In this document: positions 22,319 through 29,394 of the stretch, in pieces | Position numbering within the stretch: the first letter of the stretch is position 1 | Layout: every line of letters begins with the position of its first letter | Assembly: GCA_022572105.1 (NCBI GenBank) | Contig: JACZWN010000009.1 | Location: 1-29,394 of the forward strand | Reading direction: 5' to 3' | Source: Pseudomonadota bacterium | GTDB taxonomy: Bacteria; Pseudomonadota; Alphaproteobacteria; Kiloniellales; J153 | Length of the DNA: 29,394 nucleotides | Notes under the pieces: generated by a model | What the model saw: the letters and a program-made list of their open reading frames with translations, nothing else | What the model was told of the DNA's origin: nothing | Database searches by the model: none | Made by a program: the position numbers and the translations under genes

Positions 22319-22680
22319 CCGGTCCCCTCCTCACGGACTGTTTTCGCTGGCTCGCCGCTCCGCCGGTGACTGTAGCAAGTGTCGGTCGGCGGCCCAATAG
22401 GCGGTCGGATTTCCATTCGAGAATTTTTTGTGATTGGATTGAACGGGTGAAATCCGGTGTCACGTATGAAGCAAAGTTCGGCCATGCGACCGTCTTTGCG
22501 CCACCATTTGTTAGGCGGGCGGGCGGCGTCATGCAACGAATCACCGGCAAGAGGATGGGGACTCGGCGTCACGGACTCGTTCGACTTGAGCGGCCGCGAT
22601 CCCGGTCGACGTCGGCTACTCGATCCAGGGCTGGCCGGCGGCGGAGGAATCATCCGAAAACGCCTTGTATCGGCGAGGCT
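22319..22680. other. Intergenic stretch between two minus-strand genes
   Basis: Apart from the candidate promoter at 22369-22397 I see no feature. Open frames here have the arginine/proline-rich look of shadow frames. No terminator-like hairpin with a T-run was found after the acidic-protein gene. Confidence 0.35.
22369..22397 (-). promoter_or_regulatory. Candidate sigma-70-like promoter of the DUF1326 gene
   Basis: On the minus strand TTGGGC is followed after exactly 17 bases by TACAGT, about 50 bp before the DUF1326 start. The -35 matches three of six consensus bases and the -10 four of six. Spacing and location support it; the weak -35 is the main doubt. Confidence 0.3.
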
Positions 22681-23157
22681 TCAGCGGCGCTTCGACAACC
22701 GCGCGTTAATGGCGCGAAGGTATCGGCGGTCCCCGTCCCCGAAGTCGCCCTCGGCGATGTCGGCCTTGTAACCTTTCAACTCCTCGCGCAAGTCCTGCGA
22801 GATACCGGACTTGGCCAGCAGCTTGTCGATCAGCGTAAGGGATTCGGCGTTCTTCCCAGCCGCCTCGGCGGCCGGCTCGGCGGTCTCGTCGTCCAGGTCC
22901 TCGTGTCCGGCGTCGTCGGCGTCGTCGGCGTCGTCGGTGTCGTCGGCGTCGTCGGTGTCGCCGCTAACGCCGGTATCGTCTGAGTCGTCGGTAACGGAGT
23001 CGGCTTGGTCCGGTACCAGCAAATCGTCCCAGGTCATGCCGGCGGCGGTGATCCGGGCATGCACTTGGCGCGCCGCCTCCAGCACTTCCTCGTCCGGCTC
23101 GCTTCCCAGCCTTTCCAAAAGCCCGACTACCTCATCCCGTTTCAGTGGTTCAGTCAT
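22681..23157 (-). CDS. Acidic protein with Asp-rich repeat, unknown function
   Basis: A 158-aa protein that I do not recognise. It has three parts. Residues 1-50 are a helical N-terminal part (LKRDEVVGLLERLGSEPDEE, HARITAAGMTWDDLLVP). Residues 50-95 are an Asp-rich low-complexity middle built on DDADDTDD. The C-terminal part is helical and basic at the end (SLTLIDKLLAKSGISQDLRE, YLRAINARLSKRR). The middle is encoded by a GTC-rich microsatellite, so its length may vary between strains. The two outer parts look like folded modules joined by an acidic linker. No signal peptide is seen, so it should be cytoplasmic. GAAAGAGGCTGAG precedes the ATG. Confidence 0.7.
   Translation of the reverse strand: MTEPLKRDEVVGLLERLGSEPDEEVLEAARQVHARITAAGMTWDDLLVPDQADSVTDDSDDTGVSGDTDDADDTDDADDADDAGHEDLDDETAEPAAEAAGKNAESLTLIDKLLAKSGISQDLREELKGYKADIAEGDFGDGDRRYLRAINARLSKRR
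22911..22962. repeat. GTCGTCGGC microsatellite inside a coding region
   Basis: About five to six near-perfect copies of GTCGTCGGC, with GGT variants, encode the DDADDTDD segment on the minus strand. The unit is 9 bp, so changes in copy number keep the reading frame. Confidence 0.75.
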
Positions 23158-23666
23158 TCTCAGCCTCTTTCAAAGGGTGCATCCGTGCGGGGAAGGAACC
23201 GGTCCGACTTTTGCCGGGTAACCTCCAAACTCCCGGCAATCGTACCTCCATTTCACCGCCGGAAGAACCGCCCTGATTCGGCAACGGTCCGACGGCCTCC
23301 TCCTTCGAATACGGCCGCGACCATGTGCCCTCGAGCGGCAGGTGATGGGTGTGGGGGGCGCCGCTCGGCGTTCATGTTCTTGGCATCGGGCCAAAATCCG
23401 ACGTTTTAGCAGGAATTTCCGCGATGCCCCGATTTTTTCCGCTCCACCCGCAGCGTGCGGACGTCAAATCGGAGGATGCTTATAGTCTGTAGTTGACCCC
23501 AAGCAAACATTCAGTGCGGCGGCCTCGGCCCAGCATCTTGACGGCCATCATCGCAACAAAAGCCGGCACATTCTTGCCGCCCCCTGTGCTACCATCGGCG
23601 TAAGACAAGGAACGCAGCTTCATGCTGCCAGTTGATACGGGACAAGAGTGCGGGAGGGACCCAGCT
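23158..23666. other. Divergent intergenic region without recognisable gene
   Basis: About 500 bp between the acidic-protein gene (-) and the YVTN-protein gene (+). No frame resembles a protein family. The part near 23480-23600 is less GC-rich and should carry the promoter of the YVTN gene, but I cannot place boxes. GGGAGGGACC just before 23667 is that gene's ribosome binding site. Confidence 0.4.
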
Positions 23667-24683
23667 ATGAAACGACGGAAAGCAGCGCTTCTAGGCTTCG
23701 CAGCATCGTGCCTGATGTTCCCTGCGGGAGCGCTCAGTGCAGAGCTGATCAGGGCTGGCGCCCCGGTCTACGCTTACGTCTTCAACGTCGGCTCCAAGGA
23801 CGTGACGGTCATCGACACCGCGACCCAAGAGGTCGTCGACACCAGGTCGCTCGGCGCGAGCGTGCGCTGGTTGTCGAACGAACGGAACTTCTGGGATGGG
23901 CGCTACATCTGGACCTACGATATCGTGGAGAAGAGGGTCCACCTGATTGCCATCGACCCCAAAGAAATGCGGGTGGCACGGCGCGTCGAACTCGGCAAGG
24001 GACCAGCCCACAGCGCCCAGATCACCCCGGACGGGCGCTACGTACTGGTCAACGTGGCGGGCGACAACGTCATCGCGGTGGTCGAGCGTGAGACCCTAAA
24101 TGTGGTGCGGAAGGTCCCCACCGGACAGTTCCCCTGCGACATCGACATCTCGCTCGACGGCAAGCTCGCCTACTTTCCGGAGCGCGATCAGCACACGGTG
24201 GCCTACCTCGATCTGGCAAGCTTCGATATCCTAAAGCGGGTGGCCCTGGCCGAGGGATCGAAGCCGCACATGGTGGGCGTGGCTCCGGGTGATGGATCAG
24301 TGTGGGTCCAGACCGCCGCCGGCGGGACCAACGAGGTGCTTGATGGGAACACCCTTGCCGTGCGCGGCAGCCAGAAGCTGGGCCAGGTTCCGGTGGCCGC
24401 CGCATGGACGCCCGACGGCCGCTACGGCTACATCACCCACTTCAAGGACGACTTTATCTCGGTGGTGGACGCCAAGACGTTACAGGAGGTGAAGCGAATC
24501 CGAGTCGGCCAGCGGGTGGCCAATGTCGGTTTCCGACCCGACGGCCGCTACGCCTACGCCACCGTCACCGGCGAGAACAAGGTGGTGGTGATCGACACGG
24601 GTCGAATGGAAGTGGTGAAGGAGATTGTAGCCGGCCAGGAGCCTTGGGGCCTCGTGATCATGTCACCTCCTGAATCCGGGTAG
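23667..24683 (+). CDS. Exported YVTN-type beta-propeller protein
   Basis: A 338-aa protein. Residues 1-25 (MKRRKAALLGFAASCLMF, then PAGALSA) form a signal peptide. The rest is a run of about seven blades of 40 residues with the pattern D-V-T-V-I-D-T-A-T-x-E-V-V / P-D-G-R-Y-x-Y-V-x-N, for example ITPDGRYVLVNVAGDNVIAV and FRPDGRYAYATVTGENKVVV. This is the 40-residue YVTN beta-propeller family, found in surface-layer and periplasmic proteins, quinohaemoprotein-linked proteins and heme d1 relatives. The start at 23667 is preferred because of GGGAGGGACC and the clean signal peptide; an earlier start at 23622 is possible. No partner enzyme is adjacent, so its ligand is unknown. Confidence 0.82.
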   Translation: MKRRKAALLGFAASCLMFPAGALSAELIRAGAPVYAYVFNVGSKDVTVIDTATQEVVDTRSLGASVRWLSNERNFWDGRYIWTYDIVEKRVHLIAIDPKEMRVARRVELGKGPAHSAQITPDGRYVLVNVAGDNVIAVVERETLNVVRKVPTGQFPCDIDISLDGKLAYFPERDQHTVAYLDLASFDILKRVALAEGSKPHMVGVAPGDGSVWVQTAAGGTNEVLDGNTLAVRGSQKLGQVPVAAAWTPDGRYGYITHFKDDFISVVDAKTLQEVKRIRVGQRVANVGFRPDGRYAYATVTGENKVVVIDTGRMEVVKEIVAGQEPWGLVIMSPPESG

Positions 24684-25019
24684 CCGGTGCGGAAATTGGT
24701 GGGTTAAGGCGGGGCTTGTTGTCTCGCCTCCGGCCATGCAAACGGCGAACACCATGCTTCCGCGGTTGGCCGAGGGTGTTGAAGAAGTCCCGAGGGCCAG
24801 AATTTTTGAAACAATGGTTCAAAGTCCGGGGTGATATTGAATCCATGTTGCTTCAAGCTCAGCCTACGGGAACGATAGTTGGACAAAATCCGTCGGCTCC
24901 GACTTTTTTAGCAGCCTCGGCTAAGAAGCGAAGTTCCAGCCATGTCCCGTTTCGTCGGCTGCACCCCAGAAAGCGGAAGTTTCTGGCAGCCCTCGATTAT
25001 TTTTTCGTGATGAGGCCCG
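24684..25019. other. Intergenic stretch, possibly decayed DNA
   Basis: No gene is recognised. The sequence is AT-richer than its surroundings. The minus strand can be read as GPRDFFNTLGQPRKHG, slightly like a transposase tail, but it is too weak for a call. It separates a plus-strand gene from a minus-strand gene, so terminators are expected; no clear hairpin with a T-run was found. Confidence 0.3.
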
Positions 25020-25358
25020 CTATCGAAGCCGCATCCCCGCCTCGTTCGCCGGTGCGATGTGGGCGTTGCGCCAGTCGGCGTCGGGGCCAAGCTTGTCGGC
25101 CTCCAGGGTCTCGATGGTCTTTTCGATCAGCTTTTTGACGAAATCCAAGCTGAGGATCGCGAAGTAGCGCGCCGCGTCCACATCGTCGAAATAGTAGTCA
25201 CCGTCGATGCAGCCGTTGGCCTGGTGGTTGCGGGCGAGCTGGGTGCCCACCTCCAGTTTCGTCTCCGGAACCTCGATGCCGCCGCTCTCGGCCAGCCGCT
25301 GGATGCCGAAGACCATGTTATGCCGCACCGTGACCCGGTAAATTTTCCGTTCCGTCAT
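25020..25358 (-). CDS. Conserved-looking protein of unknown function
   Basis: A 112-aa protein that I cannot assign to a family. The ATG at 25358 with GGGAGTACTTTGGGC upstream is preferred over a start at 25484. The N-terminal half looks like beta strands (KIYRVTVRHNMVFGIQRLAE, EVPETKLEVGTQLARNH) and the C-terminal half like helices (ARYFAILSLDFVKKLIEKTI, ETLEADKLGPDADWR). There is no signal peptide or membrane segment. Balanced composition and a plausible ribosome site support a real gene. It diverges from the YafJ-type amidotransferase gene. Confidence 0.6.
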   Translation of the reverse strand: MTERKIYRVTVRHNMVFGIQRLAESGGIEVPETKLEVGTQLARNHQANGCIDGDYYFDDVDAARYFAILSLDFVKKLIEKTIETLEADKLGPDADWRNAHIAPANEAGMRLR

Positions 25359-25583
25359 GCCCAAAGTACTCCCGTCCTGTCCTGATCCTGCGGGTCCGGT
25401 GCCGCCTCGGCAATCAGCACGAAAATCTTCCTTAATCCGCTTTCGACACTTCGGCAATGTTTCGCTTGCGCTCGCCTCTCTCAACCGTGCCGGCTAGGAT
25501 TACTGTCCCGACGTTTCTGCAACGCTCATGAGGTGCGGCCCGGCGCGCTTGCCTTCACCCGCCGCACGGCTAAAATTACCATC

Positions 25584-26354
25584 ATGTGCGAACTGCTGGG
25601 CATGAACTGCAACGTCCCGACGGACATCCGGTTTAGTTTCTCGGGGCTCATTCAGCGCGGCGGGCGGACAGGCCCGCACCGGGACGGCTGGGGCATCGCC
25701 TTCTACGAAGGCCGGGGATGTCGGACCTTCCACGATCCGTTGCCCGGCTGCGAGTCCAAAATCGCTGAACTGGTGCGGACCCACACGGTCAAGAGCCTGA
25801 ACGTCATTTGCCATATCCGCAAGGCGACGAACGGCCGCGTCTGCCTGGAAAACACCCATCCCTTCACACGCGAGCTGTGGGGGCGAAGCTGGGCCTTCGC
25901 GCACAATGGGCGCCTGAAGGGGGTGAAGGACTGGCCGCTCAGGTTCTACAGGCCGATCGGCACAACAGACAGCGAGCACGCGTTCTGCTGGATTCTGGAT
26001 CAAATCCGAGCGCGTCATCCGGCTCCGCCCAAGAGGGACATGGCGGTGTTGCGCCTCGTCCGGGAGCTAACCGCGAGGCTGAATGCCTGCGGAACTTTCA
26101 ACATGATGCTTTGCGACTCGCGCTACCTGTACTGCCACTGCAGCACGGACCTGAGCTGGCTGACGCGGCGCGCGCCCTTCGGCGAGGCGCGCCTGATCGA
26201 CACAGAACTGACGGTCGACTTCGCCAAAGAGACAACACCGCGCGACATTGTCACGGTCATCACGACGCGGCCTTTGACCCACCACGAGCCGTGGCAGGTG
26301 ATGGAGCGAGGCAGCATCGTCGTATTTCGCGACGGTCTGCCGGTAGGCGCCTGA
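25584..26354 (+). CDS. Class II glutamine amidotransferase, YafJ type
   Basis: A 256-aa Ntn-hydrolase domain protein. MCELLGMNCNVPTDIRFSFS places the nucleophile Cys2 right after the initiator Met. GPHRDGWGIAFYEGRGCRTF, HIRKATNG (Arg), NTHPFTRELWGR and FAHNGRL (the Asn-Gly oxyanion pair) complete the glutaminase site. Similarity to E. coli YafJ runs over the whole length, as I recall its sequence. The family resembles the glutaminase half of amidotransferases, but no synthase domain is fused; EgtC of ergothioneine synthesis is a distant relative. The true substrate is not established. A GTG at 25533 would add 17 residues and block Cys2 as nucleophile, so the ATG at 25584 is chosen. Confidence 0.9.
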   Translation: MCELLGMNCNVPTDIRFSFSGLIQRGGRTGPHRDGWGIAFYEGRGCRTFHDPLPGCESKIAELVRTHTVKSLNVICHIRKATNGRVCLENTHPFTRELWGRSWAFAHNGRLKGVKDWPLRFYRPIGTTDSEHAFCWILDQIRARHPAPPKRDMAVLRLVRELTARLNACGTFNMMLCDSRYLYCHCSTDLSWLTRRAPFGEARLIDTELTVDFAKETTPRDIVTVITTRPLTHHEPWQVMERGSIVVFRDGLPVGA

Positions 26355-26500
26355 CGGCACTCGGGGTTCCGACCAGGTCGAGCCTCTGGGTATCCTGATT
26401 CACAACCCGAGCGCGGCATGGAGTGTGTGTTCGGCTGTGGCATCCGATACGTGACACACCGAGCTGAGCGAGGACAGCCTGCGTGGCGCTGGAACGCTTA

Positions 26501-26523
26501 ATCGGTCATCCTCTATGACCGAT
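26501..26523. terminator. Candidate bidirectional terminator hairpin
   Basis: ATCGGTCAT, a five-base loop, then ATGACCGAT form a perfect 9-bp stem. It lies between the convergent amidotransferase (+) and small-protein (-) genes, where a shared terminator is expected. No long T-run follows on either strand, so an intrinsic terminator is not certain. Confidence 0.4.
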
Positions 26524-26547
26524 GGTACAAGCGACCGATTCGGAATT

Positions 26548-26745
26548 CTATCGATCGCCCTGCAGCTTATTCATGGCGCGACGGAGGGCCCGCCCGGCGG
26601 CCCGGGCCTTGTCTTCCCTGCGGGCGATATGCCTGGCCTCGTCGACGACGACGCGCGCGACCTTGGCCGCCTTTTCCCTCGCCCGGGGATCGGAGGCTAG
26701 TTTTTGCGCCGCGTAGCGGGCGATATTGCGCAGCAGGAAAAACAT
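26548..26745 (-). CDS. Small basic helical protein of unknown function
   Basis: A 65-aa protein, MFFLLRNIARYAAQKLASDP, then AREKAAKVARVVVDEARHIA and RREDKARAAGRALRRAMNKL. It is almost entirely helical and rich in Ala, Arg and Lys, with a hydrophobic first turn. Small proteins of this look are widespread in alphaproteobacteria but are usually unnamed. The ribosome site upstream is weak. It lies 45 bp downstream of the methyltransferase gene on the same strand and may be its transcript's last gene. Confidence 0.6.
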   Translation of the reverse strand: MFFLLRNIARYAAQKLASDPRAREKAAKVARVVVDEARHIARREDKARAAGRALRRAMNKLQGDR

Positions 26746-26789
26746 GGCGGCATATTAACCGATCGGGCCGCGTGCCGCCAGACCGGCGG

Positions 26790-27425
26790 TTATCCTTTGC
26801 GCAAGACGGTCGCGAGCCACCATTGCTTGTGGCGCGGGAGTCCGGGCGGGCGGTAGTAATGCCTGACCTCGAAGAACCCGGCAGCGGTGACGTAATCGCG
26901 CCAGGTGGTAAGATCGAGGAAGCAGCTGTAGCGGTCGCCGCTGACGCCTTCTTCGTTGTTTCCTCTCGGGTTCGAGCAGAACAGGACGCCCCGGGACTTC
27001 AGGGACTCGGCGAGTTCCGCTAACACCCGGGGCAACTCCTGGCTCGGCACGTGGAACAACGACGCATTCGCGAAAATGCCGTCGAAGCGGCTCGCCGGCA
27101 ATTTCATCGCGAGAAAATCCTGGTGCAGAACGTCGCACCCGGAATACCGGCGCGCCATGGCAACGAATTCCAGCGATCCGTCCAGGCCCGTGGCGTCATG
27201 GCCCAACGACCGGAAATAACGCAAGTCTCGTCCCGGCCCACACCCCAAATCGAGGATGGCATAGGGGGGCTCGCCCTCGATCGCTTCCAGGAGCGCCTCA
27301 TAGTTCTGGCTGACATCGTGATTTCGAGTGCCGCCCCAGTAATCTTCGGCCGCCCGGTCATAATGGCCGATGGTTATTTCCGAAAGGCGCCGCAATTGTG
27401 CTTTATCGAGCGCTTGGCTGGGCAT
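26790..27425 (-). CDS. Class I SAM methyltransferase
   Basis: A 211-aa protein when started at the ATG at 27425. An earlier frame start at 27596 would overlap the small membrane protein gene and has no family similarity. ITIGHYDRAAEDYWGGTRNH precedes the SAM motif AILDLGCGPGRDLRYFRSLG near residue 55. TGLDGS supplies the acidic residue, and FDGIFANASLFHVP is the post-I block. The end (FFEVRHYYRPPGLPRHKQWW) matches small-molecule methyltransferases of the Methyltransf_11/25 type. It lies 79 bp downstream of the mer-linked membrane protein gene on the same strand and may be read with the mercury operon, although no mercury role for such an enzyme is known to me. Confidence 0.82.
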   Translation of the reverse strand: MPSQALDKAQLRRLSEITIGHYDRAAEDYWGGTRNHDVSQNYEALLEAIEGEPPYAILDLGCGPGRDLRYFRSLGHDATGLDGSLEFVAMARRYSGCDVLHQDFLAMKLPASRFDGIFANASLFHVPSQELPRVLAELAESLKSRGVLFCSNPRGNNEEGVSGDRYSCFLDLTTWRDYVTAAGFFEVRHYYRPPGLPRHKQWWLATVLRKG

Positions 27426-27504
27426 GGGGATCACGAACGTGCTGACCGCACCGCGGTCGCCCCGGCAATCGCCCCAGCCATAAAAGCGAAGGCGACCGCG
27501 CCGG

Positions 27505-27762
27505 TCACTGCGCGCGCTCCGCGTCCACGGGGCGAGTTGGTTGATCAGATGGGGCGCTGCCCCTTCTTCGACGCTGCCACACAACCAGGAAGACAAGGAC
27601 GAGGCCGCCCGCGCCCAGCCAGATCAGGCCTCCATCGAGCAACCAGGTCCCTATAGCGTTCAACGTCAAGACGCCGGTCACGAAGAGCATAAGACCGCCA
27701 CAGCAAACCAGATGGGCAACGATCAATGCCGGCCATCCCCTGCCCTTAGGTTCGTTGTCCAT
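27505..27762 (-). CDS. Small two-helix membrane protein with vicinal Cys pair (MerF-like)
   Basis: An 85-aa protein. Two membrane helices are visible: ALIVAHLVCCGGLMLFVTGV (about 12-31) and LLDGGLIWLGAGGLVLVFLV (about 41-60), with a basic C-terminal tail (QRRRRG). The adjacent cysteines in the first helix are what MerT and MerF use to pass Hg(II) across the membrane, but MerF has a second Cys pair that is missing here. It lies about 100 bp downstream of merA. GAGGACGAG precedes the ATG. I call it a mer-linked transporter-like protein; the assignment rests on topology, the Cys pair and context. Confidence 0.55.
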   Translation of the reverse strand: MDNEPKGRGWPALIVAHLVCCGGLMLFVTGVLTLNAIGTWLLDGGLIWLGAGGLVLVFLVVWQRRRRGSAPSDQPTRPVDAERAQ

Positions 27763-27859
27763 CTCGTCCTCTTTTTCCCCGCCGGACGCTTCCAGCGAAG
27801 GCCAAAATTTTGTCCATCGTGACGTGAGGAGCCACGTCGATCGCCCGAAGGGCGCCCTC

Positions 27860-29305
27860 TTATCCCGCGCAGCAGGACAGCTTGCTCACGTCCTTCTCGA
27901 AGGTCTGCGCCGCCAGCTTGAGGCCCTCCACCGTGGTCAGGTAGGGAAAGATCATATCGGCGAGATCGCGCACCGTGAGCCCCTGCTTGATCGCCAAGGC
28001 GGCCGTCTGGATGCTGTCGCTGCCTTCGGGCGCCAGGATATGCGCGCCGAGCAGACGGTCCGTTTCGACCTCCGCCACCAGCTTGATCAGGCCCCGCGTG
28101 TCGCGCGCGGCGAGCGCCCGGGGAACGTATTCGAGCGGCAACGCCGAGGTCTTGACGGCTAGACCTCGTTCGCGAGCCTCTGCTTCCGTCAACCCGACGC
28201 TCGCGACCTGAGGATCGGTGAACACGACCGAGGGCATGGCCGTGGCGTCGTAACGGCGGCCGTCACCGTTCAAGGCATTCTCCGCGGCGATCTTGGCGCC
28301 GTAGGCCGCCATGTAGACGAACTGGTCGCATCCGGTCACGTCGCCGGCCGCGTAGACCCCCGGCTTGCTGGTCCGCATCCGGTCATCGACCTCGATACCG
28401 CCGTTGGGCAGGAGCGCGATCCCGGCTTCCTCGAGGCCCATCGCTTGTATGTTCGGCCGGCGGCCGGTCGCGACCAGGACCGTCTCGGCCTCGAGCGTTT
28501 CCTCCCGGCCATCGACTTCGATCGAGAGGGCAACGCCGCGCTCCGTCCGCCGGATATTCCGGTAGGCGAGGCCGCCGCGCACCGTGATTCCTTCGTCCCG
28601 GAAGTAGCCGGTGAGCGCCTCGCCGATTTCCGGTTCGGCCTCCGGCAGAAGGTGTCGGCGGGTGACGAGCGTGACCTTGGCACCGGCGCGGGCGAGCATC
28701 TGCGCCAGCTCGCAGCCGATGTAGCCGCCGCCGATCACGAGCATCGATTCGGGCAGGGCTTCGAGCTCCATGACGGTCGTGCTGGTCAGGTAGGGTATGG
28801 TGTCGATTCCCGGGATCGACGGCATTGCCGGCGCCGATCCGGTCGTGATGATGATCTTCCCGGGACGCAGCAGGCTCCCGTCGATCGCCACGCCGTCGTC
28901 GGATAGCCGAGCCGGGCCCTCGATGTAGGCGACATTGTTATAGGCCGGCAGGATGTCGATGTATTTGGCCTGCCGGAGACCCGCGACCAATTCGTCCTTT
29001 TGGGCGATGAGAGCGCGCCAATCCTGGAGGCTAGACCGAGCGTGAATTCCCGCAAAGCGCGAGGCCGCACGTGCCTGATGCAGAGCCTCGGTGGCGCGGA
29101 TCAGGGTCTTCGAGGGCACGCAGCCAACGTTGACGCAGGTGCCGCCGATCGTCCCGTGGCCGACAAGCGTTACCTGTGCGCCGAGCTCGGCGGCCGTAAT
29201 CACTGCCGAGAAACCGGCGGAGCCGGCGCCGATGACGACGAGGTCGGGAGTCCCGTTGCTCCGCCCCACGCCGTTGCCGCAACACGCACGATTCTGACTG
29301 GTCAT
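27860..29305 (-). CDS. merA: Mercury(II) reductase
   Basis: A 481-aa flavoprotein disulphide reductase that reduces Hg(II) to volatile Hg(0) with NADPH. The FAD motif VVIGAGSAGFSAV lies near residue 24. The redox pair is in GGTCVNVGCVPSKTLIRATE near 53-65. The NADPH motif VIGGGYIGCELAQMLARAG lies near 190, and VYAAGDVTG is the second FAD contact. The C-terminal SCCAG carries the Cys pair that hands Hg(II) to the active site, separating MerA from lipoamide dehydrogenase. The N-terminal mercury-binding HMA domain is missing; a short RACCGNG tail with two Cys stands in its place. Its ATG overlaps the stop of the upstream gene (ATGA), so the two are translationally coupled. Confidence 0.95.
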   Translation of the reverse strand: MTSQNRACCGNGVGRSNGTPDLVVIGAGSAGFSAVITAAELGAQVTLVGHGTIGGTCVNVGCVPSKTLIRATEALHQARAASRFAGIHARSSLQDWRALIAQKDELVAGLRQAKYIDILPAYNNVAYIEGPARLSDDGVAIDGSLLRPGKIIITTGSAPAMPSIPGIDTIPYLTSTTVMELEALPESMLVIGGGYIGCELAQMLARAGAKVTLVTRRHLLPEAEPEIGEALTGYFRDEGITVRGGLAYRNIRRTERGVALSIEVDGREETLEAETVLVATGRRPNIQAMGLEEAGIALLPNGGIEVDDRMRTSKPGVYAAGDVTGCDQFVYMAAYGAKIAAENALNGDGRRYDATAMPSVVFTDPQVASVGLTEAEARERGLAVKTSALPLEYVPRALAARDTRGLIKLVAEVETDRLLGAHILAPEGSDSIQTAALAIKQGLTVRDLADMIFPYLTTVEGLKLAAQTFEKDVSKLSCCAG

Positions 29306-29394
29306 GTTCTGGCCCCGCTCTCTTCGGTTTTGGCGACAGGCGTCTCATCGGAATGTTTCCGCCACCGATAGACTGCGTAGATCGTCAGCAGAAT
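29302..29394 (-). CDS. C-terminal end of a membrane protein, probably MerT
   Basis: The gene runs off the right edge; only its last 30 codons are present. They encode ILLTIYAVYRWRKHSDETPV and AKTEESGART, that is, the end of a membrane helix, a basic turn and a soluble tail. The TGA (29304-29302) overlaps the merA ATG as ATGA. In mer operons the transporter MerT, with three helices and the last helix near the C-terminus, usually precedes merA, so MerT is the best guess. The Cys motifs needed for proof lie outside the window. Confidence 0.6.
   Translation of the reverse strand: MLLTIYAVYRWRKHSDETPVAKTEESGART

Noticed and set aside
22319..22680. Pro/Arg-rich minus-strand frame before the DUF1326 gene
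   Set aside because: Composition and lack of motifs fit a non-coding shadow.
22911..22962. GTCGTCGGC repeat as a CRISPR-like array
   Set aside because: The repeats are contiguous 9-bp units without spacers and encode an Asp-rich linker in frame.
24720..25000. Transposase-like minus-strand reading (FFNTLGQPRKHG) after the YVTN gene
   Set aside because: Too short and without a recognisable catalytic or terminal-repeat motif.

Overview
The window looks like the chromosome of a high-GC alphaproteobacterium, probably marine or soil and near Rhodospirillales. This rests on codon use, the sfsA-map-radC gene order, and the mix of BKACE, AGAT-like, aldo/keto reductase and GH3-type enzymes. It is an accessory-rich metabolic region with many small repeats and decayed gene ends. 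No rRNA, tRNA or CRISPR was seen.

Layout. 1-600 is a non-coding block of nested inverted repeats. 600-5867 holds a UbiE-like methyltransferase (-), a ketopantoate-reductase-like enzyme, an aldo/keto reductase and a class V aminotransferase (+), and an NAD-dependent epimerase (-). 5930-9490 holds a GNAT remnant, a secreted TPR protein (-), a ThDP-dependent enzyme of the acetolactate synthase family (+) and an SDR C-terminal remnant (-). A TadG-like protein (9621-10934, +) faces a two-gene minus-strand operon (class IV aminotransferase, then BKACE/DUF849), followed by a CinA/MoaB-like protein and a lipoprotein. sfsA-map-radC (14532-16843) is a plus-strand housekeeping run. A hairpin MITE-like element (17035-17100) precedes a 2-oxoglutarate/Fe(II) oxygenase and a GH3-family acyl-adenylating enzyme. 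19896-21662 is a lower-GC patch with a methyltransferase and remnants of two insertion sequences. 21659-27425 holds DUF1326, an acidic Asp-repeat protein, a YVTN beta-propeller protein, two small unknown proteins, a YafJ-type glutamine amidotransferase and a methyltransferase. 27505-29394 is part of a mercury-resistance operon on the minus strand.

The most unusual signal is a repeat family. Three complete units (338-464 +, 476-600 -, 21131-21263 +) share a leader (ATACCAA, six variable bases, then TTGATAATGACCC or a close variant) and a 48-49 nt core. The core is bracketed by AGGAG and CGACGC and carries an internal hairpin. Each core is enclosed by a long stem, and the stem sequence differs completely from unit to unit while pairing is kept. 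Between units 1 and 3 the inner hairpin has a compensatory change. Shorter leader-only copies lie elsewhere, and in four cases the ATACCAA motif shares its first A with the stop codon of the gene before it, always reading in that gene's direction. This points to a structured 3'-end element or a mobile repeat with a constrained fold. I cannot say from this window whether it has been described elsewhere.
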